In this document: one piece after another, positions 63,853-64,000 of the stretch
Numbering within the stretch: position 1 is the stretch's first letter
Layout of the letters: every line of letters starts with the position of its first letter
Made by a program: the position numbers and the translations under genes
Notes under the pieces: model-generated
What the model saw: the letters and a program-made list of their open reading frames with translations, nothing else
Told to the model about the DNA's origin: nothing
Database searches by the model: none
Source of the DNA: Gluconacetobacter sacchari
GTDB lineage: Bacteria; Pseudomonadota; Alphaproteobacteria; Acetobacterales; Acetobacteraceae
NCBI RefSeq assembly: GCF_014174255.1
Contig: NZ_JABEQJ010000007.1
Coordinates: 62,001 to 126,000, forward strand
Direction: 5' to 3'
DNA: 64,000 bases

Positions 63853-64000
63853 TTACCCGGCCGCCGCCGGCATGCGGGCGAACAGGTCGGCGAACACGCC
63901 GATGGCGCGCGCGGCCTCCGCCGGGTCTGGGTGTTCGAGGGAATTGCCCACGCCGGTCATCTCGCCCAGCCCGTCCAGGTCGAAGGCCTGGATCATCACG
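63853..64000 (-). CDS. C-terminus of an unidentified protein (partial)
   Basis: The minus strand is open from the window edge to a TAA at 63853-63855, giving about 48 residues with ordinary amino-acid composition: MIQAFDLDGLGEMTGVGN, then LEHPDPAEAARAIGVFADLF and AAAG. No family is recognised from this tail alone. It lies directly upstream of the cytochrome c gene in the same orientation, so the two may be an operon, perhaps a periplasmic oxidoreductase and its electron carrier. Confidence 0.7.
   Translation of the reverse strand, partial: VMIQAFDLDGLGEMTGVGNSLEHPDPAEAARAIGVFADLFARMPAAAG

Overview
This window is about 64 kb of GC-rich chromosome from an alphaproteobacterium, most likely an acetic acid bacterium (Acetobacteraceae, Gluconacetobacter-like). 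The assignment rests on the order rho / mnmE-mnmG-rsmG-parA-parB, on trpB-trpA-accD-folC, on a ChvI/ChvG-like two-component pair next to grpE-dnaK-dnaJ, and on the codon and GC character. It is inference, not a database match. No rRNA, CRISPR array, prophage or intact insertion sequence was seen. One tRNA gene, tRNA-Lys(CUU), is present.

Layout. 0-2.2 kb: a truncated ABC export permease and its ATPase, divergent from a TesA-type esterase. 2.2-11 kb: the chromosome partition and tRNA-modification block (tRNA-Lys, parB, parA, rsmG, mnmG, mnmE) with two parS palindromes inside coding sequence, an Ogt-type DNA repair gene, a quinone oxidoreductase and rho. 11-18.4 kb: a CorA-type transporter, trpBA, accD, folC, a nucleoside hydrolase and a small ABM-like protein. 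These genes are separated by copies of a 120-bp palindromic interspersed repeat (complete at 2200-2319 and 16880-16999, degenerate at 18020-18114, a trace at 14463). 18.5-24 kb: a zinc island. Zur heads a four-gene operon (zur, an ART-like unknown, a zinc-type asparaginase, a deformylase-like protein lacking two of three metal ligands), divergent from znuACB across a Zur-box-like palindrome. 24-28.8 kb: a flavin reductase with a 41-residue membrane protein, an enoyl-CoA hydratase-family enzyme, SelO and a sugar porter.

28.9-31 kb is a decayed patch: a truncated and frameshifted TetR gene, a shortened-looking oxidoreductase, a C-terminal aldo/keto reductase fragment and AT-richer DNA, followed by a sulfotransferase. 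32-35.8 kb holds electrophile and redox genes (acuI/acuR sharing an identical 10-bp box, an HxlR regulator with its own palindrome, a ZADH enzyme, a cupin). 35.8-41.2 kb is an envelope-stress-like block: a lipoprotein, an exported proline/tyrosine-rich protein, an EF-hand protein, a glycine-zipper lipoprotein, an ECF sigma factor operon with a heavy-metal-sensor-like protein, and a divergent orphan histidine kinase. 41.3-54.8 kb is housekeeping: an S9 peptidase, DedA, an SDR, then trmB, metK, dapB, dnaJ, dnaK and grpE on the minus strand and the ChvI/ChvG-like pair on the plus strand.

54.9-63.4 kb is a same-strand run of a LysR regulator, a class C beta-lactamase-family serine hydrolase, a D-amino-acid dehydrogenase, a penicillin-acylase-family enzyme and an exported S9 peptidase. 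Together they suggest extracytoplasmic scavenging of acylated or D-amino-acid-containing peptides. The window ends with a small cytochrome c and the C-terminus of an unidentified gene.
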